A stretch of DNA of 64,000 bases from assembly GCA_964036315.1 (NCBI GenBank), contig OZ038517.1, positions 14,110,272 through 14,174,271 of the forward strand. Direction: 5' to 3'. Source of the DNA: Acanthosepion esculentum (Eukaryota; Mollusca; Cephalopoda; Sepiida; Sepiidae). This document shows positions 31,901-47,404 of this stretch, piece by piece. Numbering within the stretch: position 1 is the first letter of the stretch; each line of letters opens with the position of its first letter. Under the pieces are notes generated by a model that was given only the letters and a program-made list of their open reading frames with translations, ran no database searches and was not told the origin of the DNA. A program made the position numbers and the translations under genes.

Positions 31901-34900
31901 CTACTTGAAAATCCTTGTTTAGCACTCTATGACCATTATATAGGAATCAGTGTGACATAAAACCACATTCAGAATCAGAACCTTGCAGATGGGATGAAAG
32001 ACTATGAGAATCTACTTGAAAATCCTTGTTTAGCACTCTATGACCATTATATAGGAATCAGTGTGACATAAAACCACATTCAGAATCAGAACCTTGCAGA
32101 TGGGATGAAAGACTATGAGAATCTACTTGAAAATCCTTGTTTGGCACTACATGACCATTATATATGAGTCAATGTGCCATAAAACCACATTCAGAATCAG
32201 AACCTTGCAGATGGGATTAAAGACTATATGAATCTACTTGAAAATCCTTGTTTAGCACTCTATGACCATTATATAGGAATCAGTGTGACATAAAACCACA
32301 TTCAGAATCAGAACCTTGCAGATGGGATTAAAGACTATGAGAATCTACTTGAAAATCCTTGTTTAGCACTCTATGACCATTATATAGGAATCAGTGTGAC
32401 ATAAAACCACATTCAGAATCAGAACCTTGCAGATGGGATGAAAGACTATGAGAATCTACTTGAAAATCCTTGTTTAGCACTCTATGACCATTATATAGGA
32501 ATCAGTGTGACATAAAACCACATTCAGAATCAGAACCTTGCAGATGGGATGAAAGACTATGAGAATCTACTTGAAAATCCTTGTTTGGCACTACATGACC
32601 ATTATATATGAGTCAATGTGCCATAAAACCACATTCAGAATCAGAACCTTGCAGATGGGATTAAAGACTATATGAATCTACTTGAAAATCCTTGTTTAGC
32701 ACTCTATGACCATTATATAGGAATCAGTGTGACATAAAACCACATTCAGAATCAGAACCTTGCAGATGGGATTAAAGACTATGAGAATCTACTTGAAAAT
32801 CCTTGTTTAGCACTACATGACCATTATATATGAGTCAATGTGCCATAAAACCACATTCAGAATCAGAACCTTGCAGATGGGATTAAAGACTATGAGAATC
32901 TACTTGAAAATCCTTGTTTAGCACTCTATGACCATTATATAGGAATCAGTGTGACATAAAACCACATTCAGAATCAGAACCTTGCAGATGGGATTAAAGA
33001 CTATGAGAATCTGCTTGAAAATCCTTGTTTAGCACTACATGACCATTATATATGAGTCAATGTGCCATAAAACCACATTCAGAATCAGAACCTTGCAGAT
33101 GGGATTAAAGACTATGAGAATCTACTTGAAAATCCTTGTTTAGCACTCTATGACCATTATATAGGAAACAGTGTGACATAAAACCACATTCAGAATCAGA
33201 ACCTTGCAGATGGGATTAAAGACTATGAGAATCTACTTGAAAATCCTTGTTTAGCACTACATGACCATTATATATGAGTCAATGTGCCATAAAACCACAT
33301 TCAGAATGAGAACCTTGCAGATGGGATTAAAGACTATGAGAATCTACTTGAAAATCCTTGTTTGGCACTACATGACCATTATATATGAGTCAATGTGCCA
33401 TAAAACCACATTCAGAATCAGAACCTTGCAGATGGGATTAAAGACTATGAGAATCTACTTGAAAATCCTTGTTTAGCACTACATGACCATTATATATGAG
33501 TCAATGTGCCATAAAACCACATTCAGAATGAGAACCTTGCAGATGGGATTAAAGACTATGAGAATCTACTTGAAAATCCTTGTTTGGCACTACATGACCA
33601 TTATATATGAGTCAATGTGCCATAAAACCACATTCAGAATCAGAACCTTGCAGATGGGATTAAAGACTATGAGAATCTACTTGAAAATCCTTGTTTAGCA
33701 CTCTATGACCATTATATAGGAATCAGTGTGACATAAAACCACATTCAGAATCAGAACCTTGCAGATGGGATTAAAGACTATGAGAATCTACTTCAAAATC
33801 CTTGTTTAGCACTCTATGACCATTATATATGAGTCAATGTGCCATAAAACCACATTCAGAATCAGAACCTTGCAGATGGGATTAAAGACTATGAGAATCT
33901 ACTTGAAAATCCTTGTTTAGCACTCTATGACCATTATATAGGAAACAGTGTGACATAAAACCACATTCAGAATCAGAACCTTGCAGATGGGATTAAAGAC
34001 TATGAGAATCTACTTGAAAATCCTTGTTTAGCACTCTATGACCATTATATAGGAAACAGTGTGACATAAAAGCACATTCAGAATCAGAACCTTGCAGATG
34101 GGATTAAAGACTATGAGAATCTACTTGAAAATCCTTGTTTAGCACCCTATGACCATTATATATGAGTCAATGTGCCATAAAACCACATTCAGAATCAGAA
34201 CCTTGCAGATGGGATTAAAGACTATGAGAATCTACTTGAAAATCCTTGTTTAGCACTCTATGACCATTATATATGAGTCAATGTGCCGTAAAACCACATT
34301 CAGAATCAGAACCTTGCAGATGGGATTAAAGACTATGAGAATCTACTTGAAAATCCTTGTTTGGCACTACATGACCATTATATAGGAGTCAGTGTGACAT
34401 AAAACCACATTCAGAATCAGAACCTTGCAGATGGGATTAAAGACTATGAGAATCTACTTGAAAATCCTTGTTTAGCACTCTATGACCATTATACAGGAAT
34501 CAGTGTGACATAAAACCACATTCAGAATCAGAACCTTGCAGATGGGATTAAAGACTATGAGAATCTACTTGAAAATCCTTGTTTAGCACTACATGACCAT
34601 TATATATGAGTCAATGTGCCATAAAACCACATTCAGAATCAGAACCTTGCAGATGGAATTAAAGACTATGAGAATCTACTTGAAAATCCTTGTTTAGCAC
34701 TCTATGACCATTATATATGAGTCAGTGTGACATAAAACCACATTCAGAATCAGAACCTTGCAGATGGGATTAAAGACTATGAGAATCTACTTGAAAATCC
34801 TTGTTTAGTACTACATGACCATTATATATGAGTCAATGTGCCATAAAACCACATTCAGAATCAGAACCTTGCAGATGGGATTAAAGACTATGAGAATCTA

Positions 34901-36899
34901 CTTGAAAATCCTTGTTTAGCACTCTATGACCATTATATATGAGTCAATGTGCCATAAAACTACATTCAGAATCAGAACCTTGCAGATGGGATTAAAGACT
35001 ATGAGAATCTACTTGAAAATCCTTGTTTAGCACTCTATGACCATTATACAGGAATCAGTGTGACATAAAACCACATTCAGAATCAGAACCTTGCAGATGG
35101 GATTAAAGACTATGAGAATCTACTTGAAAATCCTTGTTTAGCACCCTATGACCATTATATATGAGTCAATGTGCCATAAAACCACATTCAGAATCAGAAC
35201 CTTGCAGATGGGATTAAAGACTATGAGAATCTACTTGAAAATCCTTGTTTAGCACTATATGACCATTATATATGAGTCAGTGTGACATAAAACCACATTC
35301 AGAATCAGAACCTTGCAGATGGGATTAAAGACTATGAGAATCTACTTGAAAATCCTTGTTTAGTACTACATGACCATTATATATGAGTCAATGTGCCATA
35401 AAACCACATTCAGAATGAGAACCTTGCAGATGGGATTAAAGACTATGAGAATCTACTTGAAAATCATTGTTTGGCACTACATGACCATTATATATGAGTC
35501 AATGTGCCATAAAACCACATTCAGAATGAGAACCTTGCAGATGGGATTAAAGTCTATGAGAATCTACTTGAAAATACTTGTTTAGCACTCTATGACCATT
35601 ATATAGGAATCAGTGTGACATAAAACCACATTCAGAATCAGAACCTTGCAGATGGGATTAAAGACTATGAGAATCTACTTGAAAATCCTTGTTTAGCACT
35701 CTATGACCATTATATAGGAATCAGTGTGCCATAAAACCAGATTTAGAATCAGAACCTTGCAGATGGGATTAAAGACTATGAGAATCTACTTGAAAATCCT
35801 TGTTTAGCACTCTATGACCATTATATAGGAATCAGTGTGACATAAAACCACATTCAGAATCAGAACCTTGCAGATGGGATTAAAGACTATGAGAATCTAC
35901 TTGAAAATCCTTGTTTAGCACTCTATGACCATTATATAGGAATCAGTGTGACATAAAACCACATTCAGAATCAGAACCTTGCAGATGGGATTAAAGACTA
36001 TGAGAATCTACTTGAAAATCCTTGTTTGGCACAACATGACCATTATATATGAGTCAATGTGCCAAAAAACCACATTCAGAATCAGAACCTTGCAGATGGG
36101 ATTAAAGAATATGAGAATCTACTTGAAAATCCTTGTTTAGCACTCTATGACCATTATATAGGAATCAGTGTGACATAAAACCACATTCAGAATCAGAACC
36201 TTGCAGATGGGATTAAAGACTATGAGAATCTATTTGAAAATACTTGTTTAGCACTACATGACCATTATATATGAGTCAATGTGCCATAAAACCACATTCA
36301 GAATCAGAACCTTGCAGATGGGATTAAAGACTATGAGAATCTACTTGAAAATCCTTGTTTAGCACTCTATGACCATTATATAGGAATCAGTGTGACATAA
36401 AACCACATTCAGAATCAGAACCTTGCAGATGGGATTAAAGACTATGAGAATCTACTTGAAAATCCTTGTTTAGCACTCTATGACCATTATATAGGAATCA
36501 GTGTGACATAAAACCACATTCAGAATCAGAACCTTGCAGATGGGATTAAAGACTATGAGAATCTACTTGAAAATCCTTGTTTAGCACTCTATGACCATTA
36601 TATAGGAATCAGTGTGACATAAAACCATATTCAGAATCAGAACCTTGCAGATGGGATTAAAGACTATGAGAATCTACTTGAAAATCCTTGTTTAGCACTC
36701 TATGACCATTATATAGGAATCAGTGTGACATAAAACCACATTCAGAATCAGAACCTTGCAGATGGGATTAAAGACTATGAGAATCTACTTGAAAATCCTT
36801 GTTTAGCACTCTATGACCATTATATAGGAATCAGTGTGACATAAAACCACATTCAGAATCAGAACCTTGCAGATGGGATTAAAGACTATGAGAATCTAC

Positions 36900-38330
36900 T
36901 TGAAAATCCTTGTTTAGCACTACATGACCATTATATATGAGTCAATGTGCCATAAAACCACATTCAGAATCAGAACCTTGCAGATGGGATTAAAGACTAT
37001 GAGAATCTACTTGAAAATCCTTGTTTAGCACTCTATGACCATTATATAGGAATCAGTGTGACATAAAACCACATTCAGAATCAGAACCTTGCAGATGGGA
37101 TTAAAGACTATGAGAATCTACTTGAAAATCCTTGTTTAGCACTACATGACCATTATATATGAGTCAATGTGCCATAAAACCACATTCAGAATCAGAACCT
37201 TGCAGATGGGATTAAAGACTATATGAATCTACTTGAAAATCCTTGTTTAGCACTCTATGACCATTATATAGGAATCAGTGTGACATAAAACCACATTCAG
37301 AATCAGAACCTTGCAGATGGGATTAAAGACTATGAGAATCTACTTGAAAATCCTTGTTTAGCACTACATGACCATTATATATGAGTCAATGTGCCATAAA
37401 ACCACATTCAGAATCAGAACCTTGCAGATGGGATTAAAGACTATGAGAATCTACTTGAAAATCCTTGTTTAGCACTCTATGACCATTATATAGGAATCAG
37501 TGTGACATAAAACCACATTCAGAATCAGAACCTTGCAGATGGGATTAAAGACTATGAGAATCTACTTGAAAATCCTTGTTTAGCACTACATGACCATTAT
37601 ATATGAGTCAATGTGCCATAAAACCACATTCAGAATCAGAACCTTGCAGATGGGATTAAAGACTATGAGAATCTACTTGAAAATCCTTGTTTAGCACTCT
37701 ATGACCATTATATAGGAATCAGTGTGCCATAAAATCACATTCAGAATCAGAACCTTGCAGATGGGATGAAAGACTATGAGAATCTACTTGAAAATCCTTG
37801 TTTGGCACTACATGACCATTATATATGAGTCAATGTGCCATAAAACCACATTCAAAATGAGAACCTTGCAGATGGGATTAAAGACTATATGAATCTACTT
37901 GAAAATCCTTGTTTAGCACTCTATGACCATTATATAGGAATCAGTGTGACATAAAACCACATTCAGAATCAGAACCTTGCAGATGGGATTAAAGACTATG
38001 AGAATCTACTTGAAAATCCTTGTTTAGCACTACATGACCATTATATATGAGTCAATGTGCCATAAAACCACATTCAGAATCAGAACCTTGCAGATGGGAT
38101 TAAAGACTATGAGAATCTACTTGAAAATCCTTGTTTAGCACTCTATGACCATTATATAGGAATCAGTGTGACATAAAACCACATTCAGAATCAGAACCTT
38201 GCAGATGGGATTAAAGACTATGAGAATCTACTTGAAAATCCTTGTTTAGCACTACATGACCATTATATATGAGTCAATGTGCCATAAAACCACATTCAGA
38301 ATGAGAACCTTGCAGATGGGATTAAAGACT
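36900..38330. repeat. Alternating A-B dimer zone (222-bp higher-order repeat)
   Basis: Unit types alternate strictly A, B, A, B from about 36.92 to 38.25 kb (for example A at 37143, B at 37252, A at 37363, B at 37473). The effective period is 222 bp. Similar alternation occurs at about 32.7-33.2 kb. Confidence 0.8.
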
Positions 38331-40079
38331 ATGAGAATCTACTTGAAAATCCTTGTTTAGCACTACATGACCATTATATATGAGTCAATGTGCCATAAAA
38401 CCACATTCAGAATCAGAACCTTGCAGATGGGATTAAAGACTATGAGAATCTACTTGAAAATCCTTGTTTAACACTCTATGACCATTATATAGGAATCAGT
38501 GTGACATAAAACCACATTCAGAATCAGAACCTTGCAGATGGGATTAAAGACTATGAGAATCTACTTGAAAATCCTTGTTTAGCACTACATGACCATTATA
38601 TATGAGTCAATGTGCCATAAAACCACATTCAGAATCAGAACCTTGCAGATGGGATTAAAGACTATGAGAATCTACTTGAAAATCCTTGTTTAGCACTCTA
38701 TGACCATTATATAGGAAACAGTGTGACATAAAACCACATTCAGAATCAGAACCTTGCAGATGGGATTAAAGACTATGAGAATCTACTTGAAAATCCTTGT
38801 TTAGCACTCTATGACCATTATATAGGAATCAGTGTGACATAAAACCACATTCAGAATCAGAACCTTGCAGATGGGATTAAAGACTATGAGAATCTACTTG
38901 AAAATCCTTGTTTAGCACTACATGACCATTATATATGAGTCAATGTGCCATAAAACCACATTCAGAATGAGAACCTTGCAGATGGGATTAAAGACTATGA
39001 GAATCTACTTGAAAATCCTTGTTTGGCACTACATGACCATTATATATGAGTCAATGTGCCATAAAACCACATTCAGAATCAGAACCTTGCAGATGGGATT
39101 AAAGACTATGAGAATCTACTTGAAAATCCTTGTTTAGCACTCTATGACCATTATGTAGGAATCAGTGTGACATAAAACCACATTCAGAATCAGAACCTTG
39201 CAGATGGGATTAAAGACTATGAGAATCTACTTCAAAATCCTTGTTTAGCACTATATGACCATTATATATGAGTCAATGTGCCATAAAACCACATTCAGAA
39301 TCAGAACCTTGCAGATGGGATTAAAGACTATGAGAATCTACTTGAAAATCCTTGTTTGGCACTACATGACCATTATATATGAGTCAATGTGCCATAAAAC
39401 TACATTCAGAATCAGAACCTTGCAGATGGGATTAAAGACTATGAGAATCTACTTGAAAATCCTTGTTTAGCACTACATGACCATTATATATGAGTCAATG
39501 TGCCATAAAACCACATTCAGAATCAGAACCTTGCAGATGGGATTAAAGACTATGAGAATCTACTTCAAAATCCTTGTTTAGCACTATATGACCATTATAT
39601 ATGAGTCAATGTGCCATGAAACCACATTCAGAATCAGAACCTTGCAGATGGGATTAAAGACTATGAGAATCTACTTGAAAATCCTTGTTTGGCACTACAT
39701 GACCATTATATATGAGTCAATGTGCCATAAAACCACATTCAGAATCAGAACCTTGCAGATGGGATTAAAGACTATGAGAATCTACTTCAAAATCCTTGTT
39801 TAGCACTATATGACCATTATATATGAGTCAATGTGCCATAAAACCACATTCAGAATCAGAACCTTGCAGATGGGATTAAAGACTATGAGAATCTACTTGA
39901 AAATCCTTGTTTAGCACTACATGACCATTATATATGAGTCAATGTGCCATAAAACCACATTCAGAATCAGAACCTTGCAGATGGGATTAAAGACTATGAG
40001 AATCTACTTCAAAATCCTTGTTTAGCACTATATGACCATTATATATGAGTCAATGTGCCATAAAACCACATTCAGAATC

Positions 40080-43000
40080 AGAACCTTGCAGATGGGATTA
40101 AAGACTATGAGAATCTACTTGAAAATCCTTGTTTGGCACTACATGACCATTATATATGAGTCAATGTGCCATAAAACCACATTCAGAATCAGAACCTTGC
40201 AGATGGGATTAAAGACTATGAGAATCTACTTCAAAATCCTTGTTTGGCACTACATGACCATTATATATGAGTCAATGTGCCATAAAACCACATTCAGAAT
40301 CAGAACCTTGCAGATGGGATTAAAGACTATGAGAATCTACTTGAAAATCCTTGTTTAGCACTCTATGACCATTATATAGGAATCAGTGTGACATAAAACC
40401 ACATTCAGAATCAGAACCTTGCAGATGGGATTAAAGACTATGAGAATCTACTTGAAAATCCTTGTTTAGCACTACATGACCATTATATATGAGTCAATGT
40501 GCCATAAAACCACATTCAGAATGAGAACCTTGCAGATGGGATTAAAGACTATGAGAATCTACTTCAAAATCCTTGTTTAGCACTATATGACCATTATATA
40601 TGAGTCAATGTGCCATAAAACCACATTCAGAATCAGAACCTTGCAGATGGGATTAAAGATTATGAGAATCTACTTGAAAATCCTTGTTTAGCACTCTATG
40701 ACCATTATACAGGAATCAGTGTGACATAAAAGCACATTCAGAATGAGAACCTTGCAGATGGGATTAAAGACTATGAGAATCTACTTGAAAATCCTTGTTT
40801 AGCACCCTATGACCATTATATATTAGTCAATGTGCCATAAAACCACATTCAGAATCAGAACCTTGCAGATGGGATTAAAGACTATGAGAATCTACTTGAA
40901 AATCCTTGTTTAGCACTCTATGACCATTATACAGGAATCAGTGTGACATAAAACCACATTCAGAATCAGAACCTTGCAGATGGGATTAAAGACTATGAGA
41001 ATCTACTTGAAAATCCTTGTTTAGCACCCTATGACCATTATATATGAGTCAATGTGCCATAAAACCACATTCAGAATCAGAACCTTGCAGATGGGATTAA
41101 AGACTATGAGAATCTACTTGAAAATCCTTGTTTAGCACTCTATGACCATTATATATGAGTCAGTGTGACATAAAACCACATTCAGAATCAGAACCTTGCA
41201 GATGGGATTAAAGACTATGAGAATCTACTTGAAAATCCTTGTTTAGTACTACATGACCATTATATATGAATCAATGTGCCATAAAACCACATTCAGAATC
41301 AGAACCTTGCAGATGGGATTAAAGACTATGAGAATCTACTTGAAAATCCTTGTTTAGCACTACATGACCATTATATATGAGTCAATGTGCCATAAAACCA
41401 CATTCAGAATGAGAACCTTGCAGATGGGATTAAAGACTATGAGAATCTACTTGAAAATCCTTGTTTGGCACTACATGACCATTATATATGAGTCAATGTG
41501 CCATAAAACCACATTCAGAATCAGAACCTTGCAGATGGGATTAAAGACTATGAGAATCTACTTGAAAATCCTTGTTTAGCACTCTATGACCATTATATAG
41601 GAATCAGTGTGACATAAAACCACATTCAGAATCAGAACCTTGCAGATGGGATTAAAGACTATGAGAATCTACTTGAAAATCCTTGTTTAGCACTACATGA
41701 CCATTATATATGAGTCAATGTGCCATAAAACCACATTCAGAATCAGAACCTTGCAGATGGGATTAAAGACTATGAGAATCTACTTGAAAATCCTTGTTTA
41801 GCACTCTATGACCATTATATAGGAATCAGTGTGACATAAAACCACATTCAGAATCAGAACCTTGCAGATGGGATTAAAGACTATGAGAATCTACTTGAAA
41901 ATCCTTGTTTAGCACTACATGACCATTATATATGAGTCAATGTGCCATAAAACCACATTCAGAATCAGAACCTTGCAGATGGGATTAAAGACTATGAGAA
42001 TCTACTTGAAAATCCTTGTTTGGCACTACATGACCATTATATATGAGTCAATGTGCCATAAAACCACATTCAGAATCAGAACCTTGCAGATGGGATTAAA
42101 GACTATGAGAATCTACTTGAAAATCCTTGTTTAGCACTCTATGACTATTATATAGGAATCAGTGTGACATAAAACCACATTCAGAATCAGAACCTTGCAG
42201 ATGGGATTAAAGACTATGAGAATCTACTTGAAAATCCTTGTTTAGCACTACATGACCATTATATATGAGTCAATGTGCCATAAAACCACATTCAGAATGA
42301 GAACCTTGCAGATGGGATTAAAGACTATGAGAATCTACTTGAAAATCCTTGTTTGGCACTACATGACCATTATATATGAGTCAATGTGCCATAAAACCAC
42401 ATTCAGAATCAGAACCTTGCAGATGGGATTAAAGACTATGAGAATCTACTTGAAAATCCTTGTTTAGCACTCTATGACCATTATATAGGAATCAGTGTGA
42501 CATAAAACCACATTCAGAATCAGAACCTTGCAGATGGGATTAAAGACTATGAGAATCTACTTGAAAATCCTTGTTTAGCACTACATGACCATTATATATG
42601 AGTCAATGTGCCATAAAACCACATTCAGAATGAGAACCTTGCAGATGGGATTAAAGACTATGAGAATCTACTTGAAAATCCTTGTTTGGCACTACATGAC
42701 CATTATATATGAGTCAATGTGCCATAAAACCACATTCAGAATCAGAACCTTGCAGATGGGATTAAAGACTATGAGAATCTACTTGAAAATCCTTGTTTAG
42801 CACTCTATGTCCATTATATAGGAATCAGTGTGACATAAAACCACATTCAGAATCAGAACCTTGCAGATGGGATTAAAGACTATGAGAATCTACTTGAAAA
42901 TCCTTGTTTAGCACTCTATGACCATTATATAGGAATCAGTGTGACATAAAACCACATTCAGAATCAGAACCTTGCAGATGGGATTAAAGACTATGAGAAT

Positions 43001-46000
43001 CTACTTGAAAATCCTTGTTTAGCACTCTATGACCATTATATAGGATCAGTGTGACATAAAACCACATTCAGAATCAGAACCTTGCAGATGGGATTAAAGA
43101 CTATGAGAATCTACTTGAAAATCCTTGTTTAGCACTCTATGACCATTATATAGGAATCAGTGTGACATAAAACCACATTCAGAATGAGAACCTTGCAGAT
43201 GGGATTAAAGACTATGAGAATCTACTTGAAAATCCTTGTTTAGCACTCTATGACCATTATATAGGAATCAGTGTGACATAAAACCACATTCAGAATCAGA
43301 ACCTTGCAGATGCGATTAAAGACTATGAGAATCGACTTGAAAATCCTTGTTTAGCACTACATGACCATTCAATATGAGTCAATGTGCCATAAAACCACAT
43401 TCAGAATCAGAACCTTGCAGATGGGATTAAAGACTATGAGAATCTACTTGAAAATCCTTGTTTAGCACTCTATGACCATTATATAGGAATCAGTGTGACA
43501 TAAAACCACATTCAGAATCAGAACCTTGCAGATGGGATTAAAGACTATGAGAATCTACTTGAAAATCCTTGTTTAGCTCTACATGACCATTATATATGAG
43601 TCAATGTGCCATAAAACCACATTCAGAATGAGAACCTTGCAGATGGGATTAAAGACTATGAGAATCTACTTGAAAATCCTTGTTTGGCACTACATGACCA
43701 TTATATATGAGTCAATGTGCCATAAAACCACATTCAGAATCAGAACCTTGCAGATGGGATTAAAGACTATGAGAATCTACTTGAAAATCCTTGTTTAGCA
43801 CTCTATGACCATTATATAGGAATCAGTGTGACATAAAACCACATTCAGAATCAGAACCTTGCAGATGGGATTAAAGACTATGAGAATCTACTTGAAAATC
43901 CTTGTTTAGCACTCTATGGCCATTATATAGGAATCAGTGTGACATAAAACCACATTCAGAATGAGAACCTTGCAGATGGGATTAAAGACTATGAGAATCT
44001 ACTTGAAAATCCTTGTTTAGCACTCTATGACCATTATATAGGAATCAGTGTGACATAAAACCACATTCAGAATCAGAACCTTGCAGATGGGATTAAAGAC
44101 TATGAGAATCTACTTGAAAATCCTTGTTTAGCACTCTATGACCATTATATAGGAATCAGTGTGACATAAAACCACATTCAGAATGAGAACCTTGCAGATC
44201 GGATTAAAGACTATGAGAATCTACTTGAAAATCCTTGTTTAGCACTCTATGACCATTATATAGGAATCAGTGTGACATAAAACCACATTCAGAATCAGAA
44301 CCTTGCAGATGCGATTAAAGACTATGAGAATCTACTTGAAAATCCTTGTTTAGCACTACATGACCATTATATATGAGTCAATGTGCCATAAAACCACATT
44401 CAGAATCAGAACCTTGCAGATGGGATTAAAGACTATGAGAATCTACTTGAAAATCCTTGTTTAGCACTCTATGACCATTATATAGGAATCAGTGTGACAT
44501 AAAACCACATTCAGAATCAGAACCTTGCAGATGGGATTAAAGACTATGAGAATCTACTTGAAAATCCTTGTTTAGCACTCTATGACCATTATATAGGAAT
44601 CAGTGTGACATAAAACCACATTCAGAATGAGAACCTTGCAGATGGGATTAAAGACTATGAGAATCTACTTGAAAATCCTTGTTTAGCACTCTATGACCAT
44701 TATATAGGAATCAGTGTGACATAAAACCACATTCAGAATCAGAACCTTGCAGATGGGATTAAAGACTATGAGAATCTACTTGAAAATCCTTGTTTAGCAC
44801 TCTATGACCATTATATAGGAATCAGTGTGACATAAAACCACATTCAGAATGAGAACCTTGCAGATGGGATTAAAGACTATGAGAATCTACTTGAAAATCC
44901 TTGTTTAGCACTCTATGACCATTATATAGGAATCAGTGTGACATAAAACCACATTCAGAATCAGAACCTTGCAGATGCGATTAAAGACTATGAGAATCTA
45001 CTTGAAAATCCTTGTTTAGCACTACATGACCATTATATATGAGTCAATGTGCCATAAAACCACATTCAGAATCAGAACCTTGCAGATGGGATTAAAGACT
45101 ATGAGAATCTACTTGAAAATCCTTGTTTGGCACTACATGACCATTATATATGAGTCAATGTGCCATAAAACCACATTCAGAATCAGAACCTTGCAGATGG
45201 GATTAAAGACTATGAGAATCTACTTGAAAATCCTTGTTTAGCACTCTATGACCATTATATAGGAATCAGTGTGACATAAAACCACATTCAGAATCAGAAC
45301 CTTGCAGATGGGATTAAAGACTATGAGAATCTATTTGAAAATCCTTGTTTAGCACTACATGACCATTATATATGAGTCAATGTGCCATAAAACCACATTC
45401 AGAATGAGAACCTTGCAGATGGGATTAAAGACTATGAGAATCTACTTGAAAATCCTTGTTTGGCACTACATGACCATTATATATGAGTCAATGTGCCATA
45501 AAACCACATTCAGAATCAGAACCTTGCAGATGGGATTAAAGACTATGAGAATCTACTTGAAAATCCTTGTTTAGCACTCTATGACCATTATATAGGAATC
45601 AGTGTGACATAAAACCACATTCAGAATCAGAACCTTGCAGATGGGATTAAAGACTATGAGAATCTACTTGAAAATCCTTGTTTAGCACTCTATGACCATT
45701 ATATAGGAATCAGTGTGACATAAAACCACATTCAGAATCAGAACCTTGCAGATGGGATTAAAGACTATGAGAATCTACTTGAAAATCCTTGTTTAGCACT
45801 ACATGACCATTATATATGAGTCAATGTGCCATAAAACCACATTCAGAATCAGAACCTTGCAGATGGGATTAAAGACTATGAGAATCTACTTGAAAATCCT
45901 TGTTTAGCACTACATGACCATTATATATGAGTCAATGTGCCATAAAACCACATTCAGAATCAGAACCTTGCAGATGGGATTAAAGACTATGAGAATCTAC

Positions 46001-47339
46001 TTGAAAATCCTTGTTTAGTGCTACACGACCATTATATATGAGTCAATGTGCCATAAAACCACATTCAGAATCAGAACCTTGCAGATGGGATTAAAGACTA
46101 TGAGAATCTACTTGAAAATACTTGTTTAGCACTCTATGACCATTATATAGGAATCAGTGTGACATAAAACCACATTCAGAATCAGAACCTTGCAGATGGG
46201 ATTAAAGACTATGAGAATCTTCTTGAAAATCCTTGTTTAGTACTACATGACCATTATATATGAGTCAATGTGCCATAAAACCACATTCAGAATCAGAACC
46301 TTGCAGATGGGATTAAAGACTATGAGAATCTACTTGAAAATCCTTGTTTAGCACTCTATGACCATTATATAGGAATCAGTGTGACATAAAACCACATTTA
46401 GAATCAGAACCTTGCAGATGGGATTAAAGACTATGAGAATCTACTTGAAAATCCTTGTTTAGTACTACATGACCATTATATATGAGTCAATGTGCCATAA
46501 AACCACATTGAGAATGAGAACCTTGCAGATGGGATTAAAGACTATGAGAATCTACTTCAAAATACTTGTTTAGCACTCTATGACCATTATATAGGAATCA
46601 GTGTGCCATAAAACCACATTCAGAATGAAAAACTTGCAGATAGGATTAAAGACTATGAGAATCTACTTGAAAATCCTTGTTTAGTACTACATGACCATTA
46701 TATATGAGTCAATGTGCCATAAAACCACATTCAGAATGAGAACCTTGCAGATGGGATTAAAGACTATGAGAATCTACTTGAAAATCCTTGTTTAGCACTC
46801 TATGACCATTATATAGGAATCAGTGTGACATAAAACCACATTCAGAATCAGAACCTTGCAGATGCGATTAAAGACTATGAGAATCTACTTGAAAATCCTT
46901 GTTTAGCACTCTATGACCATTATATATGAGTCAATGTGCCATAAAACCACATTCAGAATCAGAATCTTGCAGATGGTATTAAAGACTATGAGAATCTACT
47001 TGAAAATCCTTGTTTAGCACTACATGACCATTATATATGAGTCAATGTGCCATAAAACCACATTCAGAATGAGAACCTTGCCATTGGGATTAAAGACTAT
47101 GAGAATCTACTTGAAAATACTTGTTTAGCACTCTATGACCATTATATAGGTGTCAGTGTACCATAAAACCACATTCAGAATCAGAACTTTGCAGATGGGA
47201 TTAAAGACTATGAGAATCTACTTGAAAATCCTTGTTTAGCACTACATGACCATTATATATGAGTCAATGTGCCATAAAACCACATTCAGAATCAGAACCT
47301 TGCAGATGGGATTAAAGACTATGAGAATCTACTTGAAAA
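40080..47339. repeat. Large tandem duplication within the satellite, copy 1
   Basis: Matches 47405-55440 almost base for base. Markers: ATTAGTC variant near 40821, GGATCA one-base deletion near 43045, CTACACG at 46021, CCATTGGG at 47081. About 65 units long. Confidence 0.85.
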
Positions 47340-47404
47340 TCCTTGTTTAGCACTCTATGACCATTATATAGGAATCAGTGTGACATAAAACCACATTCAG
47401 AATG